A stretch of 64,000 nucleotides of DNA. Source: Pseudomonadales bacterium. GTDB lineage: Bacteria > Pseudomonadota > Gammaproteobacteria > Pseudomonadales > Azotimanducaceae. Position numbers and translations under genes: made by a program. The notes under the pieces are model-generated. The model worked only from the letters and a program-made list of their open reading frames with translations. It did no database searches and was not told where the DNA came from. Location: contig JAHCAL010000003.1 in NCBI GenBank assembly GCA_019634925.1, positions 534,558 to 598,557 on the forward strand, given 5' to 3'. This document shows positions 12,639 to 23,990 of this stretch, piece by piece; within the stretch, counting starts at the first letter, position 1, and every line of letters starts with the position of its first letter.

Positions 12639-13808
12639 ATGAACCTACACGAGTATCAGGCCAAGGGGCTGTTCAAGGACTACGGGCTGCCGGTATCGGA
12701 AGGCTATGCCGTCGATACCGCGGACGAGGCCGTGGCAGCCGCACAGAAGATCGGCGGCAATCGCTGGGTGGTCAAAGTCCAGGTGCATGCCGGCGGCCGC
12801 GGCAAGGCGGGCGGCGTCAAGCTCGCCGACACGCTGGACGAGGTGCGTGCCTTCGCCGATCGGTGGATCGGCAAGAACCTGGTGACCTTCCAGACCGACG
12901 AGAAAGGCCAGCCGGTCAGCAAGATCTACGTCGAGAGCTGCACGGACATCGACCGCGAGCTCTATCTCGGCGCGGTGCTCGATCGTGCGTCACGGCGCGT
13001 GGTGTTCATGGCGTCCACCGAAGGCGGTGTCGAGATCGAGAAGGTCGCCGAAGAGACGCCCGAGAAGATCCTGAAGGCCGCGATCAACCCCTACACCGGT
13101 GCGCAGCCTTACCAGGGCCGCGAGATGGCCTTCAAGCTCGGACTCTCGGGCAACCAGGTCCGTCAGTTCACCGACCTGTTCATGGGGCTCGCGAAGCTCT
13201 TCCACGACCTCGACTGTTCGCTGCTCGAAGTGAACCCGCTGGTGGTCACTACCGCCGGCAACATCCACTGCCTCGACGCCAAGCTGAATGTCGACGGCAA
13301 CGCGCTGTACCGGCAGAAGAAGATCTCGGCGATGCACGACCCGAGCCAGGAAGACGCGCGCGAGGCCCAGGCGGCCGCCTTCAATCTCAACTACGTGGCG
13401 CTCGACGGCAACATTGGCTGCATGGTCAACGGCGCCGGACTCGCCATGGGCACGATGGACCTGGTGAAGCTCGCCGGCGGCGCGCCCGCCAACTTCCTCG
13501 ACGTCGGCGGCGGCGCCACGCGGCAGACCGTCGGCGAAGCGTTCAAGATCATTCTCTCCGACGAGAACGTGCAGGCGGTGCTGATCAACATCTTCGGCGG
13601 CATCGTCAGCTGCGAGACGATCGCCGACGGCATCATCGGCGCGGTCGAGGAGGTCGGCGTCAAGGTGCCGGTGGTGGTGCGTTTCGAAGGTAACAATGCG
13701 GCCAAGGGGCGCCAGCGCCTGGCCGAGAGCGGATTGAACATCATCGCGGCAACGAGCCTGAAGAACGCGGCCGAAAGCGCCGTGGCGGCCGCCGGGGGTA
13801 AAGCATGA
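12639..13808 (+). CDS. sucC: Succinyl-CoA synthetase beta subunit (ADP-forming)
   Basis: 389-residue ATP-grasp subunit. It starts with [19 protein letters not shown], the SucC signature; [19 protein letters not shown] is the nucleotide-binding region and LEVNPLVV the metal site. [19 protein letters not shown] and [19 protein letters not shown] form the C-terminal CoA-ligase fold. ATG at 12639 follows ACAGGAAAACC. The gene overlaps sucD by ATGA at 13805-13808. With SucD it converts succinyl-CoA to succinate with ADP phosphorylation. Confidence 0.98.
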   Translation: MNLHEYQAKGLFKDYGLPVSEGYAVDTADEAVAAAQKIGGNRWVVKVQVHAGGRGKAGGVKLADTLDEVRAFADRWIGKNLVTFQTDEKGQPVSKIYVESCTDIDRELYLGAVLDRASRRVVFMASTEGGVEIEKVAEETPEKILKAAINPYTGAQPYQGREMAFKLGLSGNQVRQFTDLFMGLAKLFHDLDCSLLEVNPLVVTTAGNIHCLDAKLNVDGNALYRQKKISAMHDPSQEDAREAQAAAFNLNYVALDGNIGCMVNGAGLAMGTMDLVKLAGGAPANFLDVGGGATRQTVGEAFKIILSDENVQAVLINIFGGIVSCETIADGIIGAVEEVGVKVPVVVRFEGNNAAKGRQRLAESGLNIIAATSLKNAAESAVAAAGGKA

Positions 13809-14680
13809 GCATTCTGGTCGACAAGAACACCAAGGTCATCTGCCAGGGCTTCACCGGCTCGCAGGGCACGCTGCACAGCGACCAGGCGCTCAAGTACGGC
13901 ACGAAACTGGTCGGCGGCGTGACGCCGGGCAAGGGCGGCACGCAGCATCTGGGCCTGCCGGTATTCGATACCGTGCGCGACGCGGTGGACGCGACCGGCG
14001 CGACCGCGTCGGTGATCTACGTGCCGGCCGCGTTCTGCAAGGATTCGATCCTCGAAGCGGTGGACGCCGGCATCGAACTGGTCGTGTGCATCACCGAAGG
14101 CATCCCGGCGCTCGACATGCTGGCGGTGAAGGCCTACCTCGACACCACCCGGGTACGCCTGATCGGCCCGAACTGCCCGGGCGTGATCACGCCCGGCGCG
14201 TGCAAGATCGGCATCATGCCGGGCGAGATCCACCTGCCCGGCAAGGTGGGCATCGTGTCGCGCTCGGGCACGCTCACCTACGAGGCGGTCAAGCAGACCA
14301 CCGATCGCGGGTTCGGCCAGAGCACGTGTGTCGGCATCGGCGGCGACCCGATTCCGGGCAGCCACTTCATCGACATCCTCGGCCTGTTCCAGAAGGACCC
14401 GGCCACCGAGGCGATCGTGATGGTCGGTGAGATCGGTGGTTCGGCGGAGGAAGAAGCCGCCGAATTCATCCGCGCCAACGTGACCAAGCCGGTGGTGTCC
14501 TATATCGCCGGGGTCACCGCACCCGCCGGCAAACGCATGGGCCACGCCGGGGCGATCATCGCGGGCGGCAAGGGTACCGCCGCCGAGAAGTTCGCCGCGC
14601 TCGAGCGTGCCGGTGTGCGCACCGTACGCAGCCTCGCCCAGATCGGCGATGCACTGGCCGAGGTGACCGGCTGGGCTTGA
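13805..14680 (+). CDS. sucD: Succinyl-CoA synthetase alpha subunit
   Basis: 291-residue CoA-binding subunit. [20 protein letters not shown] is the Rossmann CoA site and [16 protein letters not shown] carries the phosphohistidine His247 (His246 in E. coli numbering). Its ATG overlaps the sucC stop. It ends the TCA block; the stop codon overlaps the -35 of a heat-shock-type promoter that would serve htpG. Confidence 0.98.
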   Translation: MSILVDKNTKVICQGFTGSQGTLHSDQALKYGTKLVGGVTPGKGGTQHLGLPVFDTVRDAVDATGATASVIYVPAAFCKDSILEAVDAGIELVVCITEGIPALDMLAVKAYLDTTRVRLIGPNCPGVITPGACKIGIMPGEIHLPGKVGIVSRSGTLTYEAVKQTTDRGFGQSTCVGIGGDPIPGSHFIDILGLFQKDPATEAIVMVGEIGGSAEEEAAEFIRANVTKPVVSYIAGVTAPAGKRMGHAGAIIAGGKGTAAEKFAALERAGVRTVRSLAQIGDALAEVTGWA

Positions 14681-14703
14681 TTTTCCCGGTCCCGATCCCA
14701 TCT
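14676..14703 (+). promoter_or_regulatory. Candidate sigma-32 (heat-shock) promoter for htpG
   Basis: CTTGATT (14676-14682) and TCCCATCT (14696-14703) are separated by 13 bases and fit the sigma-32 pattern CTTGAAA-N11-16-CCCCATnT at 5 of 7 and 7 of 8 positions. The -35 overlaps the sucD stop codon. The gene downstream, htpG, belongs to the classical sigma-32 regulon. Confidence 0.55.
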
Positions 14704-14793
14704 ATCCGTCAATCGTGGCGGCCCGCCGCTCGGCGGGTCGTCCACGCGGGTAACGCGCGCCTGCGGCGCGGGCACCGCCTGCGGGTAGCGCGA

Positions 14794-14823
14794 CTCTGAC
14801 CCGCCTAACTCTGACCCGCCCAA
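14794..14823. repeat. 15-bp tandem duplication before htpG
   Basis: CTCTGACCCGCCTAA (14794-14808) and CTCTGACCCGCCCAA (14809-14823) are adjacent and differ at one base. They lie just upstream of the htpG ribosome-binding site (AGGGGAT). The rest of the 164-base spacer holds a CCCGCC-GCTC-GGCGGG hairpin near 14725 and imperfect GCGGGTA-type repeats. Confidence 0.9.
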
Positions 14824-14844
14824 CAGCGACAGCCAGGGGATCAC

Positions 14845-16764
<1,920 letters not shown>

Positions 16765-16775
16765 CATACCCCGGC

Positions 16776-17813
16776 ATGGAAGTTGCCATTCTCGGTGGCG
16801 GGAACTTCGGTACCGCCATCGCCAACATCGTCGCGCGCAACGGGTTCGTCACGCATCTGTGGATGCGTGACGCGCGGCAGGTGGCCGACTGCCTCGAATT
16901 CGGCGAGAACCGCCGTTACCTGCCGGGCCACCCGCTGGATCCGCTGGTCCGGCCTACCACCGACCTGGCCGACGCGCTCGCGCGCAGCGGCGTGGTATTC
17001 GTGTCGGTGCCGAGCGGTTCGTTCCGCGAGATCTCCGCGCGGACCGCGGAACTCGCGTCGCCCGACACCGTGGTGATCAGCGCGACCAAGGGCATCGAAA
17101 GTGACGGCTTCCGGCTCATGAGCCAGGTGCTCGAGGATTACTTTCCGCGCGAGCGCATCGGCGCCCTGTCCGGGCCCAACCTCGCCGAGGAGATCGCCGA
17201 CGGACACTACACGGGGACCGTGGTCGCGAGCTGGGCCGGCGCCGTGACCGAGTCCGTGCAGCAGGTGCTGCGCAGCCCGACGTTCCGGGTCTACGCGAGC
17301 GCCGACGTCTACGGGGTGGAACTCGCCGGCGCGCTCAAGAACATCTACGCCATCGTCTGCGGCATGGCGGCCGGCCTCGCAGTCGGGCAGAACACCGTGG
17401 GCATGCTGATCACCCGCAGCCTCGCCGAGATGAGCCGGCTCGCGGTTTCGCTCGGCGCCAACCCGTTCACCTTCCTCGGACTCGCCGGGGTCGGTGACCT
17501 GCTGGTCACCTGCACCTCGCCACTCAGCCGCAACTACCAGCTCGGCTACCGGCTCGCGCAGGGGCTGTCGCTCGAGGCCGCCATCGAGGATCTCGGCAAA
17601 CTGGCGGAAGGCGTCAACACCCTGCGCGCCGTGCACCGGCGCAGCAGTGAACTCGGCGTCTACATGCCGCTCGCGAGTGGCCTGCACCGGTTCATGTTCG
17701 AAGGGGCGGAACTCGGCCAGGTGATCGTCGAGCTCATGACCGGCGGCCAGGCCGTGGACGTCGAGTTCGCCCACGGACCTGCGGCCGTCGCAGCGCCGGT
17801 CGAGGCGAACTGA
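16776..17813 (+). CDS. gpsA: NAD(P)-dependent glycerol-3-phosphate dehydrogenase
   Basis: Makes sn-glycerol 3-phosphate from dihydroxyacetone phosphate for phospholipid synthesis. 345 residues. The nucleotide-binding motif AILGGGNFGTAIA is at 4-16; ISATKGIE, SGPNLAEEI and LAGALKNIYAI (catalytic Lys188) are the family blocks. ATG at 16776 follows the htpG stop by 11 bases. It overlaps nothing downstream; the DUF4892 gene begins one base after its stop. Confidence 0.97.
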   Translation: MEVAILGGGNFGTAIANIVARNGFVTHLWMRDARQVADCLEFGENRRYLPGHPLDPLVRPTTDLADALARSGVVFVSVPSGSFREISARTAELASPDTVVISATKGIESDGFRLMSQVLEDYFPRERIGALSGPNLAEEIADGHYTGTVVASWAGAVTESVQQVLRSPTFRVYASADVYGVELAGALKNIYAIVCGMAAGLAVGQNTVGMLITRSLAEMSRLAVSLGANPFTFLGLAGVGDLLVTCTSPLSRNYQLGYRLAQGLSLEAAIEDLGKLAEGVNTLRAVHRRSSELGVYMPLASGLHRFMFEGAELGQVIVELMTGGQAVDVEFAHGPAAVAAPVEAN

Positions 17814-17814
17814 C

Positions 17815-18744
17815 GTGCGCCGCATCGCGCTCGTCTGGCTCGTCCTGCTGCTCGGTGCGGCCGGTCACGGCGTCGCGGAGGTCGACCAGGCGGGCAGCCG
17901 CGACCCGCTCGGCATCGAGCGGTTCCCGCGTGCCTGGATCGTCGACTACCAGCGCGAGGAGTCGGTACAGACCCGTGAGTTCGTGATGGGCCGCGTCGAG
18001 CGGCTGCGCCGCGACATCCGCGTGCAGGAGGTGCTGCGCGTCGACGCCGCGCGCGAGTCGGCCACCTACCGTATCCCCGACGGCGTGGCGGTCACCGAGG
18101 TCGCCGCGCATTACCGCCAGGTGCTCGAAGGCGGCGTGCTGTTCCGCTGCGGCGGACGTGACTGCGGGCGCAGCAACGAGTGGGCGAACCAGGTCTTCGG
18201 CAAGGCGATCCTGTACGGACCGGACGGCAACCAGCATTACATCGCCTGGGAGTGGCAGGGCCGCCTCATCTCGGTCTACGTCATCGAGCGCGGCAATCGG
18301 CGCGTCTATGCCCATCTGCAGGTGCTCGAACCCGCCGACGCGGCAGCCCTCGGCGCGCACGCGCTGCTGGCCCGGCGGTTGCTGGGCCAGGGCTGGGCCG
18401 TGATCGACGGGGTCGTGCCCGATGTCGGCGGCGCGCTGCCGGAGCCGGCGCGCGCGGCGCTCGTCGCGGCGGCACGGGAACTGGCGGCGGTCGATGCGCA
18501 TACCGTGTATCTCGTGTGCCACGTTCACGGCCCCGGCGCGCCGGAAGCGCTGCTCGCCGCAGCCGGACGTTGTGCACAAGCCGCGGTCGAGGCGCTGTCC
18601 GCGGCCGGATTGCCGGCCGGCATGACGCTCGTGCCGTTCGCGGCGGGGCCCCTGCTGCCGCGTGGGACAGTGGCCACCTCGCGCATCGAGCTGGTGGTGC
18701 CCGACCGCCTGTCCGGGCAGCAACCGACCGCCGCGACGCCGTGA
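17815..18744 (+). CDS. DUF4892-type periplasmic protein
   Basis: 309 residues beginning with a cleavable-looking signal (RRIALVWLVLLLGAAGHGVA), so it is probably exported. The body (GSRDPLGIERFPRAWIVDYQ; LFRCGGRDCGRSNEWANQVF; HYIAWEWQGR) resembles the DUF4892 family known mainly from Pseudomonas relatives. An OmpA-like fold in the C-terminal part (VIDGVVPDVGG) is possible but not established from sequence alone. Two cysteines in CGGRDCG could form a disulfide. GTG at 17815 is one base after the gpsA stop, and its stop overlaps the prmB start. Function unknown. Confidence 0.75.
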   Translation: MRRIALVWLVLLLGAAGHGVAEVDQAGSRDPLGIERFPRAWIVDYQREESVQTREFVMGRVERLRRDIRVQEVLRVDAARESATYRIPDGVAVTEVAAHYRQVLEGGVLFRCGGRDCGRSNEWANQVFGKAILYGPDGNQHYIAWEWQGRLISVYVIERGNRRVYAHLQVLEPADAAALGAHALLARRLLGQGWAVIDGVVPDVGGALPEPARAALVAAARELAAVDAHTVYLVCHVHGPGAPEALLAAAGRCAQAAVEALSAAGLPAGMTLVPFAAGPLLPRGTVATSRIELVVPDRLSGQQPTAATP

Positions 18745-19619
18745 GCGCGGCGCGTGTGCAGGCGGTCATCGAATCCCTGGCCGGACGGTTCGCGTCCGCG
18801 CCGCTGGTGTTCGGCCACGGCACCGACAACGCCTGGGACGAGGCCGTGGCCCTGGTGCTCGGCGTCACCGGGTTGCCCGATGACGAGTCGAGCCTCCCGG
18901 CTATGCTCGATGCCGAGACGCTGACGCAGATCGACCGTCTCGCGGCGCGCCGCATCGGCGAGCGCGTGCCGCTCGCCTACCTGCTCGGGCGCTGCCATTA
19001 CGCCGGGCTCGAGTTCCTGATCGAACCCGGCATCGTGATCCCGCGCTCGCCGATCGGCCAGCTGCTCGAAGAGGGCCTCGCGCCATGGCTCGGCGCGGCC
19101 CCCGCGCGGGTGCTGGACGTCTGCACCGGCTCGGGCTGCATCGGCATCCTGGCGGCGCTGGTTTTCCCCGCGGCTCGGGTCACGCTGGTCGACGTCGACC
19201 CGCGTGCGGTCGACCTGGCCCGACGCAACGTCGCCCTGCACGGGCTCGCGGATCGGGTCGAGGTCGTCGAATCCGACCTGTTCGACGCGCTCCCGAGGCC
19301 CGACCAGCCAGGCGGGCAGTTCGACCTGATTCTCAGCAATCCGCCGTATGTGGATGAAACGGATATGGCATCGCTGCCGGCCGAGTACCGGCACGAGCCT
19401 GCGCGCGGCCTCGCGGGCGGTACCGGCGGCATCGCGCTGGTCGCGCGCATGCTGGCTGCCCTCCCGGCACGGCTGGCACCGGGTGGGCTCTTCGTCTGCG
19501 AGGTCGGGGCCAGTGCGCCGGCGCTCCTGCGCGCGTTTCCGCGACTGCCGTTCGTCTGGCCGGACCTGCCGGAAGGCGGCGAAGGCGTGTTCCTGCTGTA
19601 CGCCGACCCGCCGGCCTGA
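18741..19619 (+). CDS. prmB: Ribosomal protein L3 glutamine N5-methyltransferase PrmB
   Basis: SAM-dependent methyltransferase of the HemK/PrmB family (292 residues). [16 protein letters not shown] (about 124-139) is the SAM motif and [16 protein letters not shown] (NPPY at 200-203) is the catalytic motif that recognises the Gln amide. The N-terminal helical region with [16 protein letters not shown] and [11 protein letters not shown] fits PrmB better than PrmC (which has VLIPRPETE). GTG at 18741 overlaps the DUF4892 stop by GTGA. prmB next to aroC is a common gammaproteobacterial pairing. Confidence 0.93.
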   Translation: MSAARVQAVIESLAGRFASAPLVFGHGTDNAWDEAVALVLGVTGLPDDESSLPAMLDAETLTQIDRLAARRIGERVPLAYLLGRCHYAGLEFLIEPGIVIPRSPIGQLLEEGLAPWLGAAPARVLDVCTGSGCIGILAALVFPAARVTLVDVDPRAVDLARRNVALHGLADRVEVVESDLFDALPRPDQPGGQFDLILSNPPYVDETDMASLPAEYRHEPARGLAGGTGGIALVARMLAALPARLAPGGLFVCEVGASAPALLRAFPRLPFVWPDLPEGGEGVFLLYADPPA

Positions 19620-19632
19620 CCCGCGCCGGGTC
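19618..19632. other. Small hairpin on the prmB stop codon
   Basis: GACCCG (19618-19623), loop CGC, CGGGTC (19627-19632): a perfect 6-bp stem overlapping the prmB TGA. There is no T-run, so terminator activity is uncertain. Confidence 0.4.
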
Positions 19633-19680
19633 GCCGGGCCTGCGACATCCCGGCCCTGCGGTGCCCCAGCCTTGCGGTGC
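19633..19680. repeat. Three 16-bp degenerate tandem units between prmB and aroC
   Basis: Units start at 19633, 19649 and 19665 (GCCGGGCCTGCGACAT, CCCGGCCCTGCGGTGC, CCCAGCCTTGCGGTGC). Units 2 and 3 differ at 3 positions. They fill much of the 122-base prmB/aroC spacer. Confidence 0.75.
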
Positions 19681-19741
19681 ATGCCTGCTGTTCCCATACT
19701 GCGCGCTCGTTTTTTCCAGGTGCAGGTACGGGTACAGGCAA

Positions 19742-20809
19742 ATGGCCGGCAACACCTTCGGACAGATGTTCACGGTCACCACGTTCGGCGAGAGCCACGG
19801 CCCGGCGCTCGGCGCCATCGTGGACGGCTGCCCGCCGGGGCTCGCGCTCGCGGAAACCGACCTGCAGCGCGATCTCGACCGGCGCCGGCCGGGCCAGTCG
19901 CGCTACACGACCCAGCGCGACGAGCCGGACCGGGTCCGCATCCTCTCGGGCGTTTTCGAAGGCGTGACCACCGGTACCAGCATCGGTCTACTGATCGAGA
20001 ACGTCGACCAGAAGAGCAAGGATTACGGTGCCATCAAGGACCTGTTCCGGCCTGCCCACGCCGACTACACCTATCACCACAAGTACGGCGTCCGCGACTA
20101 TCGCGGCGGTGGCCGATCGTCGGCGCGGGAGACTGCCATGCGGGTCGCTGCGGGCGCCATCGCCCGCAAATATCTGCGCGAGGCGGCCGGCATCGAGATC
20201 CGCGGACGGTTGAGCCAGATCGGTGACATCGTGCTCGGCGCCCCTGACTGGAACGCCGTGGACGGCAATCCGTTCTTCAGCGCCGACCCGGCGCGCAACG
20301 ACGCCGTGGCGGAACTGATCGATGGCCTGCGTCGGGCGGGCGATTCGATCGGCGCGGAGGTCACGGTGGTCGCGAGCGGTGTACCGGTCGGGCTCGGCGA
20401 GCCGGTGTTCGGCAAACTCGATGCGGACCTCGCGGCGGCGCTCATGAGCATCAATGCCGTGAAGGGTGTCGGCATCGGCGACGGGTTCGAGGTGGTGCGT
20501 CAGCGCGGCACCGAGCATCGCGACGAACTCGAACCGGCCGGCTTCGCCAGCAACCATGCGGGCGGCGTGCTCGGCGGGATCTCCTCCGGGCAGGACCTGA
20601 TCGCACGGATCGCACTAAAACCCACGTCGAGCATCACCACACCGGGCCGTTCCATCGACGTCCACGGCAACCCGGTCGAGGTGGTGACCAAGGGGCGGCA
20701 CGATCCGTGCGTCGGCATCCGCGCCGTGCCGATCGCCGAGGCGATGACCGCTCTCGTGCTCATGGACCACCTGCTGCGCTTCCGCGGACAGGTACCGCCG
20801 CGCAGCTGA
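19742..20809 (+). CDS. aroC: Chorismate synthase
   Basis: Last shikimate-pathway step, EPSP to chorismate, using reduced FMN. 355 residues. Signatures: [48 protein letters not shown] and [12 protein letters not shown]; the conserved His residues in GESHG and YHHKYG are present. ATG at 19742 gives the family start [10 protein letters not shown]. It supplies chorismate to the trp genes further along the window. It converges with the LysR gene; only 14 bases separate the two stops. Confidence 0.97.
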   Translation: MAGNTFGQMFTVTTFGESHGPALGAIVDGCPPGLALAETDLQRDLDRRRPGQSRYTTQRDEPDRVRILSGVFEGVTTGTSIGLLIENVDQKSKDYGAIKDLFRPAHADYTYHHKYGVRDYRGGGRSSARETAMRVAAGAIARKYLREAAGIEIRGRLSQIGDIVLGAPDWNAVDGNPFFSADPARNDAVAELIDGLRRAGDSIGAEVTVVASGVPVGLGEPVFGKLDADLAAALMSINAVKGVGIGDGFEVVRQRGTEHRDELEPAGFASNHAGGVLGGISSGQDLIARIALKPTSSITTPGRSIDVHGNPVEVVTKGRHDPCVGIRAVPIAEAMTALVLMDHLLRFRGQVPPRS

Positions 20810-20823
20810 CGCGGCCAGCGTGT

Positions 20824-21735
20824 CTAGCCGCGTGCGGCACCGGTCGGCGCCGGGCGCGGCACGTCGGCGTAGCGATCCAGAACCTCCCGGAACGCGCGCG
20901 CCGCGTTCGACAACGTCCGCCGCGGATGGGTCACGCAGCCGAGCGTGCGGCTGAGGGACGGCACGTCGGTGGCGAGTTCCACCAGCGGCGGCCGGATCAT
21001 GCTGCGCGGCAGCACGCCCCAGCCGAGGCCGATGCCGACCAGCATCGCGATGGTTTCCAGGTAGTTGGTGGCGAGGTTCGGTCGCAGGGCGATCCCGGCG
21101 GTCGCGAAGGCGTCCATCACGATTCGCCCGGTGTAGGTGCCGAGCCCCGGCAGAACCGGCCGGGCGGCGGCCAGCTCCGCGAACGAGAGGCGGCCGGCGC
21201 GGGCGAGCGGATGGTCCTCGGCCACCGTGAAGCACAGCGGATCGTGCCAGAGCGGATCTGCGGCGAGGTCGCCTGCGCCGGCCGGGTCCAGGGTCACCAC
21301 GGCGATCTCGCTCGCGGCGCGCCGGATCAGGCCGTGCGCGTCCTCGGAATCCTCGAACCGGATGTCGAGTTGCACGTCGGGGTAGCGGCGGGTGAACGCG
21401 CGCAGCACCGGGGCCAGGCGGTGCAGGCCGACGTGGTGGGAGGTGACCAGACCGAGCGTCCCGGTCACCTGGTCACCGAGCTCGCGCAGCAGCCGCTGGG
21501 TGTCCAGCGCCTGGCGCAGGAGTGCGAGGCCATGCGGCAGCAGCGTGCGCCCGGCGTCGGTCAGGTAGATCTGCTTGCCCACCCGATCGAACAGGCGGAC
21601 CTCGAGCGCCGCCTCGAGCGCCTGGATCCGTTTGCTGACCGCCGGCTGGGTGAGGTGCAGGCGCTCGGCCGCTCGGGAAAAGGACTGGCACTCCGCAACC
21701 GCGAGGAATGCCTGCATATCATTAAGATTGATCAT
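20824..21735 (-). CDS. LysR-type transcriptional regulator divergent from leuCDB
   Basis: 303 residues with an N-terminal winged helix-turn-helix (MINLNDMQAFLAVAECQSFS; RLHLTQPAVSKRIQALE) and a C-terminal substrate-binding-type domain. It faces leuC across a 183-base AT-rich spacer, the classical layout for a LysR-type activator and its target, so control of leuCDB is the natural inference. The effector is unknown; a leucine-pathway intermediate is plausible. ATG at 21735 is used; an in-frame ATG six codons later (MQAFLAVAE) is an alternative. It is not close enough to LeuO to be named so. Confidence 0.88.
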   Translation of the reverse strand: MINLNDMQAFLAVAECQSFSRAAERLHLTQPAVSKRIQALEAALEVRLFDRVGKQIYLTDAGRTLLPHGLALLRQALDTQRLLRELGDQVTGTLGLVTSHHVGLHRLAPVLRAFTRRYPDVQLDIRFEDSEDAHGLIRRAASEIAVVTLDPAGAGDLAADPLWHDPLCFTVAEDHPLARAGRLSFAELAAARPVLPGLGTYTGRIVMDAFATAGIALRPNLATNYLETIAMLVGIGLGWGVLPRSMIRPPLVELATDVPSLSRTLGCVTHPRRTLSNAARAFREVLDRYADVPRPAPTGAARG

Positions 21736-21757
21736 CGATAATATAAAAAAGATGAAT

Positions 21758-21786
21758 TTGTTTTATTGGCGAGCCGATCCTAACAT
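21758..21786 (+). promoter_or_regulatory. Candidate leuC promoter in the LysR/leuC spacer
   Basis: TTGTTT (21758-21763) and TAACAT (21781-21786) with a 17-base spacer. The adjoining 21720-21770 stretch is strikingly AT-rich for this genome (ATAATATAAAAAAGATGAAT) and is where a LysR-type regulator would be expected to bind. Confidence 0.5.
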
Positions 21787-21876
21787 GCGCATCGGTCCGG
21801 TAAAGGGCCGGCAGCAGACAGATGCGTGGATATGCCGGCCCCCGCGTGCCGATCACGAGGCCGCGGACCGGTGCGC
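21787..21876 (+). promoter_or_regulatory. Nested inverted repeats in the leuC leader
   Basis: GCGCATCGGTCCG (21787-21799) pairs with CGGACCGGTGCGC (21864-21876) over 13 positions with one G-T pair, enclosing GGGCCGGCA (21805-21813) paired with TGCCGGCCC (21833-21841). A CTTTT run follows at 21880-21884. The short frame starting at 21785 crosses this region but is not leucine-rich, so it is not an ordinary leucine attenuator. Confidence 0.5.
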
Positions 21877-21918
21877 CACGCTTTTCCGTTAGCGATTTCA
21901 GATAGATAGGGGCAGATC

Positions 21919-23325
21919 ATGCCGACCCTGTACGACAAGGTTTGGAGCGACCATCTGGTCGGCGAGCGCGCCGACGGGCAGAGCATGCTCTACATCGACC
22001 TGCAGCTGCTGCACGAGGTCACGTCTCCGCAGGCCTTCGAAGGGCTCGAACTGGCCGGCCGCCGACCGTGGCGGATCGACGCCAACCTGGCCACGCCGGA
22101 CCACAACGTGCCGACCGACCGGCGCGAACTCGGGCTCGCCGGGATCGCGGACCCGATCGCGCTCGAGCAGGTGGTGACCCTCGACCGGAACTGCCAGCGG
22201 TACGGCATCACCGAATTCGACATCCGCGATCCGCGCCAGGGCATCGTGCACGTGGTCGGGCCGGAGCAGGGCGCCACGCTGCCGGGCATGACCATCGTCT
22301 GCGGCGATTCGCATACCTCCACCCACGGGGCCTTCGCGGCACTCGCCCAGGGCATCGGCACGTCGGACGTCGAGCACGTGCTCGCCACGCAGTGCCTGAT
22401 CCAGCGCAAGGCGCGCAACTACCAGGTCGCCGTGCACGGCCGGCTCGGCGCCGGGGTGTCGGCCAAGGACCTCGTGCTCGCGATCATCGGGCGGATCGGG
22501 ACCGCGGGCGCCACCGGGCACACCATCGAGTACCTGGGCGAGGCGATCCGCGCGCTGTCCATGGAAGGCCGCATGACGCTGTGCAACATGGCGATTGAGG
22601 CGGGTGCCCGTGCGGGCATGGTGGCGGTCGACGACACCACGCTCGAATACATCCACGGGCGGCCGTTCGCGCCGGTCGGCGCGCGCTGGGACGAGGCGGA
22701 AACGTACTGGCGCTCGCTGGTCTCGGACCCGGACGCGCACTTCGACAGCGTGCTCGAACTCGACGCGGCCGCCATCGTGCCGCAGGTCACCTGGGGCACG
22801 TCGCCCGAGATGGTGATCGGGATCGACGGCGCCGTGCCGAACCCGGCGCGGCTCGACGGGGCGCGGGCCGATGGTGTGCGCCGGGCGCTCGAGTACATGG
22901 GGCTCGTGCCGGATCAGCCGGTGACCGACATCCGGCTCGATCGGGTGTTCATCGGCTCCTGCACCAATTCGCGCATCGAGGACCTGCGCGCCGCGGCGGC
23001 GGTGATCCGTGGCCGGCGCGTCGCGGCCTCGGTGAAACAGGCCATGGTCGTGCCGGGCTCCGGACTCGTGAAGGCGCAGGCGGAACGCGAGGGCCTTGCG
23101 CAGATCTTCGTCGACGCAGGTTTCGAATGGCGCGCGGCAGGCTGCTCCATGTGCCTCGCCATGAACCCGGACCGCCTGCAGCCGGGCGAGCATTGCGCCT
23201 CGACCTCCAACCGCAATTTCGAGGGACGCCAGGGCCACGGCGGGCGTACCCACCTGGTGAGCCCGGCCATGGCGGCGGCCGCGGCGATCGCCGGTCACTT
23301 CGTCGACGTGAGGAAATGGGCATGA
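21919..23325 (+). CDS. leuC: 3-isopropylmalate dehydratase large subunit
   Basis: 468-residue aconitase-family subunit of leucine biosynthesis that isomerises 2- to 3-isopropylmalate with LeuD. The [4Fe-4S] cysteines are in [17 protein letters not shown] and [13 protein letters not shown] plus one upstream in the family pattern. [20 protein letters not shown] and the C-terminal [20 protein letters not shown] are intact. ATG at 21919 follows ATAGGGGCAGATC. The stop overlaps the leuD ATG (ATGA, 23322-23325). Confidence 0.97.
   Translation: MPTLYDKVWSDHLVGERADGQSMLYIDLQLLHEVTSPQAFEGLELAGRRPWRIDANLATPDHNVPTDRRELGLAGIADPIALEQVVTLDRNCQRYGITEFDIRDPRQGIVHVVGPEQGATLPGMTIVCGDSHTSTHGAFAALAQGIGTSDVEHVLATQCLIQRKARNYQVAVHGRLGAGVSAKDLVLAIIGRIGTAGATGHTIEYLGEAIRALSMEGRMTLCNMAIEAGARAGMVAVDDTTLEYIHGRPFAPVGARWDEAETYWRSLVSDPDAHFDSVLELDAAAIVPQVTWGTSPEMVIGIDGAVPNPARLDGARADGVRRALEYMGLVPDQPVTDIRLDRVFIGSCTNSRIEDLRAAAAVIRGRRVAASVKQAMVVPGSGLVKAQAEREGLAQIFVDAGFEWRAAGCSMCLAMNPDRLQPGEHCASTSNRNFEGRQGHGGRTHLVSPAMAAAAAIAGHFVDVRKWA
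23309..23324 (+). promoter_or_regulatory. Ribosome-binding site that fixes the leuD start
   Basis: TGAGGA (23309-23314) sits 7 bases before ATG at 23322, but almost abuts the in-frame ATG at 23316. The spacing selects 23322 as the leuD start. Confidence 0.7.
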
Positions 23326-23990
23326 ATCCGGTACGTATCGTCTCGGGTGTCGTCGCACCGCTCGACCGGGCCAACGTGGACACCGACCAGATCATTCCGA
23401 AGCAGTTCCTGAAGTCGATCCGGCGCACCGGGTTCGGCGACTACCTGTTCGACGCCTGGCGCTTCCTGGACGAGGGCGACCTCGGCATGACCCCCAACGA
23501 ACGCCGCATCAACCACGACTTCGTGCTCAACCAGCCGCGCTACCAGGGGGCACGCATCCTGCTCGCCCGGGAGAACTTCGGCTGCGGCTCGAGTCGCGAA
23601 CACGCGGTCTGGTCGCTCATGGAATTCGGGTTCGGCTGCGTGATCGCGCCGAGCTTCGCGGACATCTTCTTCAGCAACTGCTTCAAGAACGGCCTGCTGC
23701 CGGTGGTGCTGGACGCAGCCCTGGTCGACGAGCTGTTCCGCCTGGCGACCGGGCCGGCGCCGCTCGAGCTGACGGTCGACCTGCCGGAACAGACGATCCG
23801 GCTGCCGGACGGGCGCGCGCTGCCGTTCGCGATCGACGCGGACCGCAAGCGCACGCTGCTCGAAGGTCTGGACGAGATCCAGTTGACCCTGGCGCACGGC
23901 GCCGCCATCGAGGCATTCGAAGCGCGGCACCGGGCACGCATGCCGTGGCTGTTTCGCTCGAATCATCAGAAAGGTGCTTCAAGTGTCTGA
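23322..23990 (+). CDS. leuD: 3-isopropylmalate dehydratase small subunit
   Basis: 222-residue swivelling-domain partner of Leu[19 protein letters not shown] and [16 protein letters not shown] are the family signatures. ATG at 23322 is chosen on ribosome-binding-site spacing over an in-frame ATG at 23316. It overlaps leuC (4 bases) and leuB (8 bases). Confidence 0.97.
   Translation: MNPVRIVSGVVAPLDRANVDTDQIIPKQFLKSIRRTGFGDYLFDAWRFLDEGDLGMTPNERRINHDFVLNQPRYQGARILLARENFGCGSSREHAVWSLMEFGFGCVIAPSFADIFFSNCFKNGLLPVVLDAALVDELFRLATGPAPLELTVDLPEQTIRLPDGRALPFAIDADRKRTLLEGLDEIQLTLAHGAAIEAFEARHRARMPWLFRSNHQKGASSV
23968..23985 (+). promoter_or_regulatory. Ribosome-binding site that fixes the leuB GTG start
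   Basis: AGAAAGG (23968-23974) is 8 bases before GTG at 23983 but overlaps the alternative GTG at 23974. This selects 23983, so LeuB begins [16 protein letters not shown]. Confidence 0.65.

Noticed and set aside
14720..14760. Intrinsic terminator after sucD
   Set aside because: A CCCGCC-GCTC-GGCGGG stem is present but no T-run follows, and it lies downstream of the heat-shock-like promoter.
21785..21892. Leucine attenuator leader peptide upstream of leuC
   Set aside because: The 35-residue frame has one Leu near its end and no Leu run, and its ATG overlaps the predicted -10 box, so it would probably not be transcribed.
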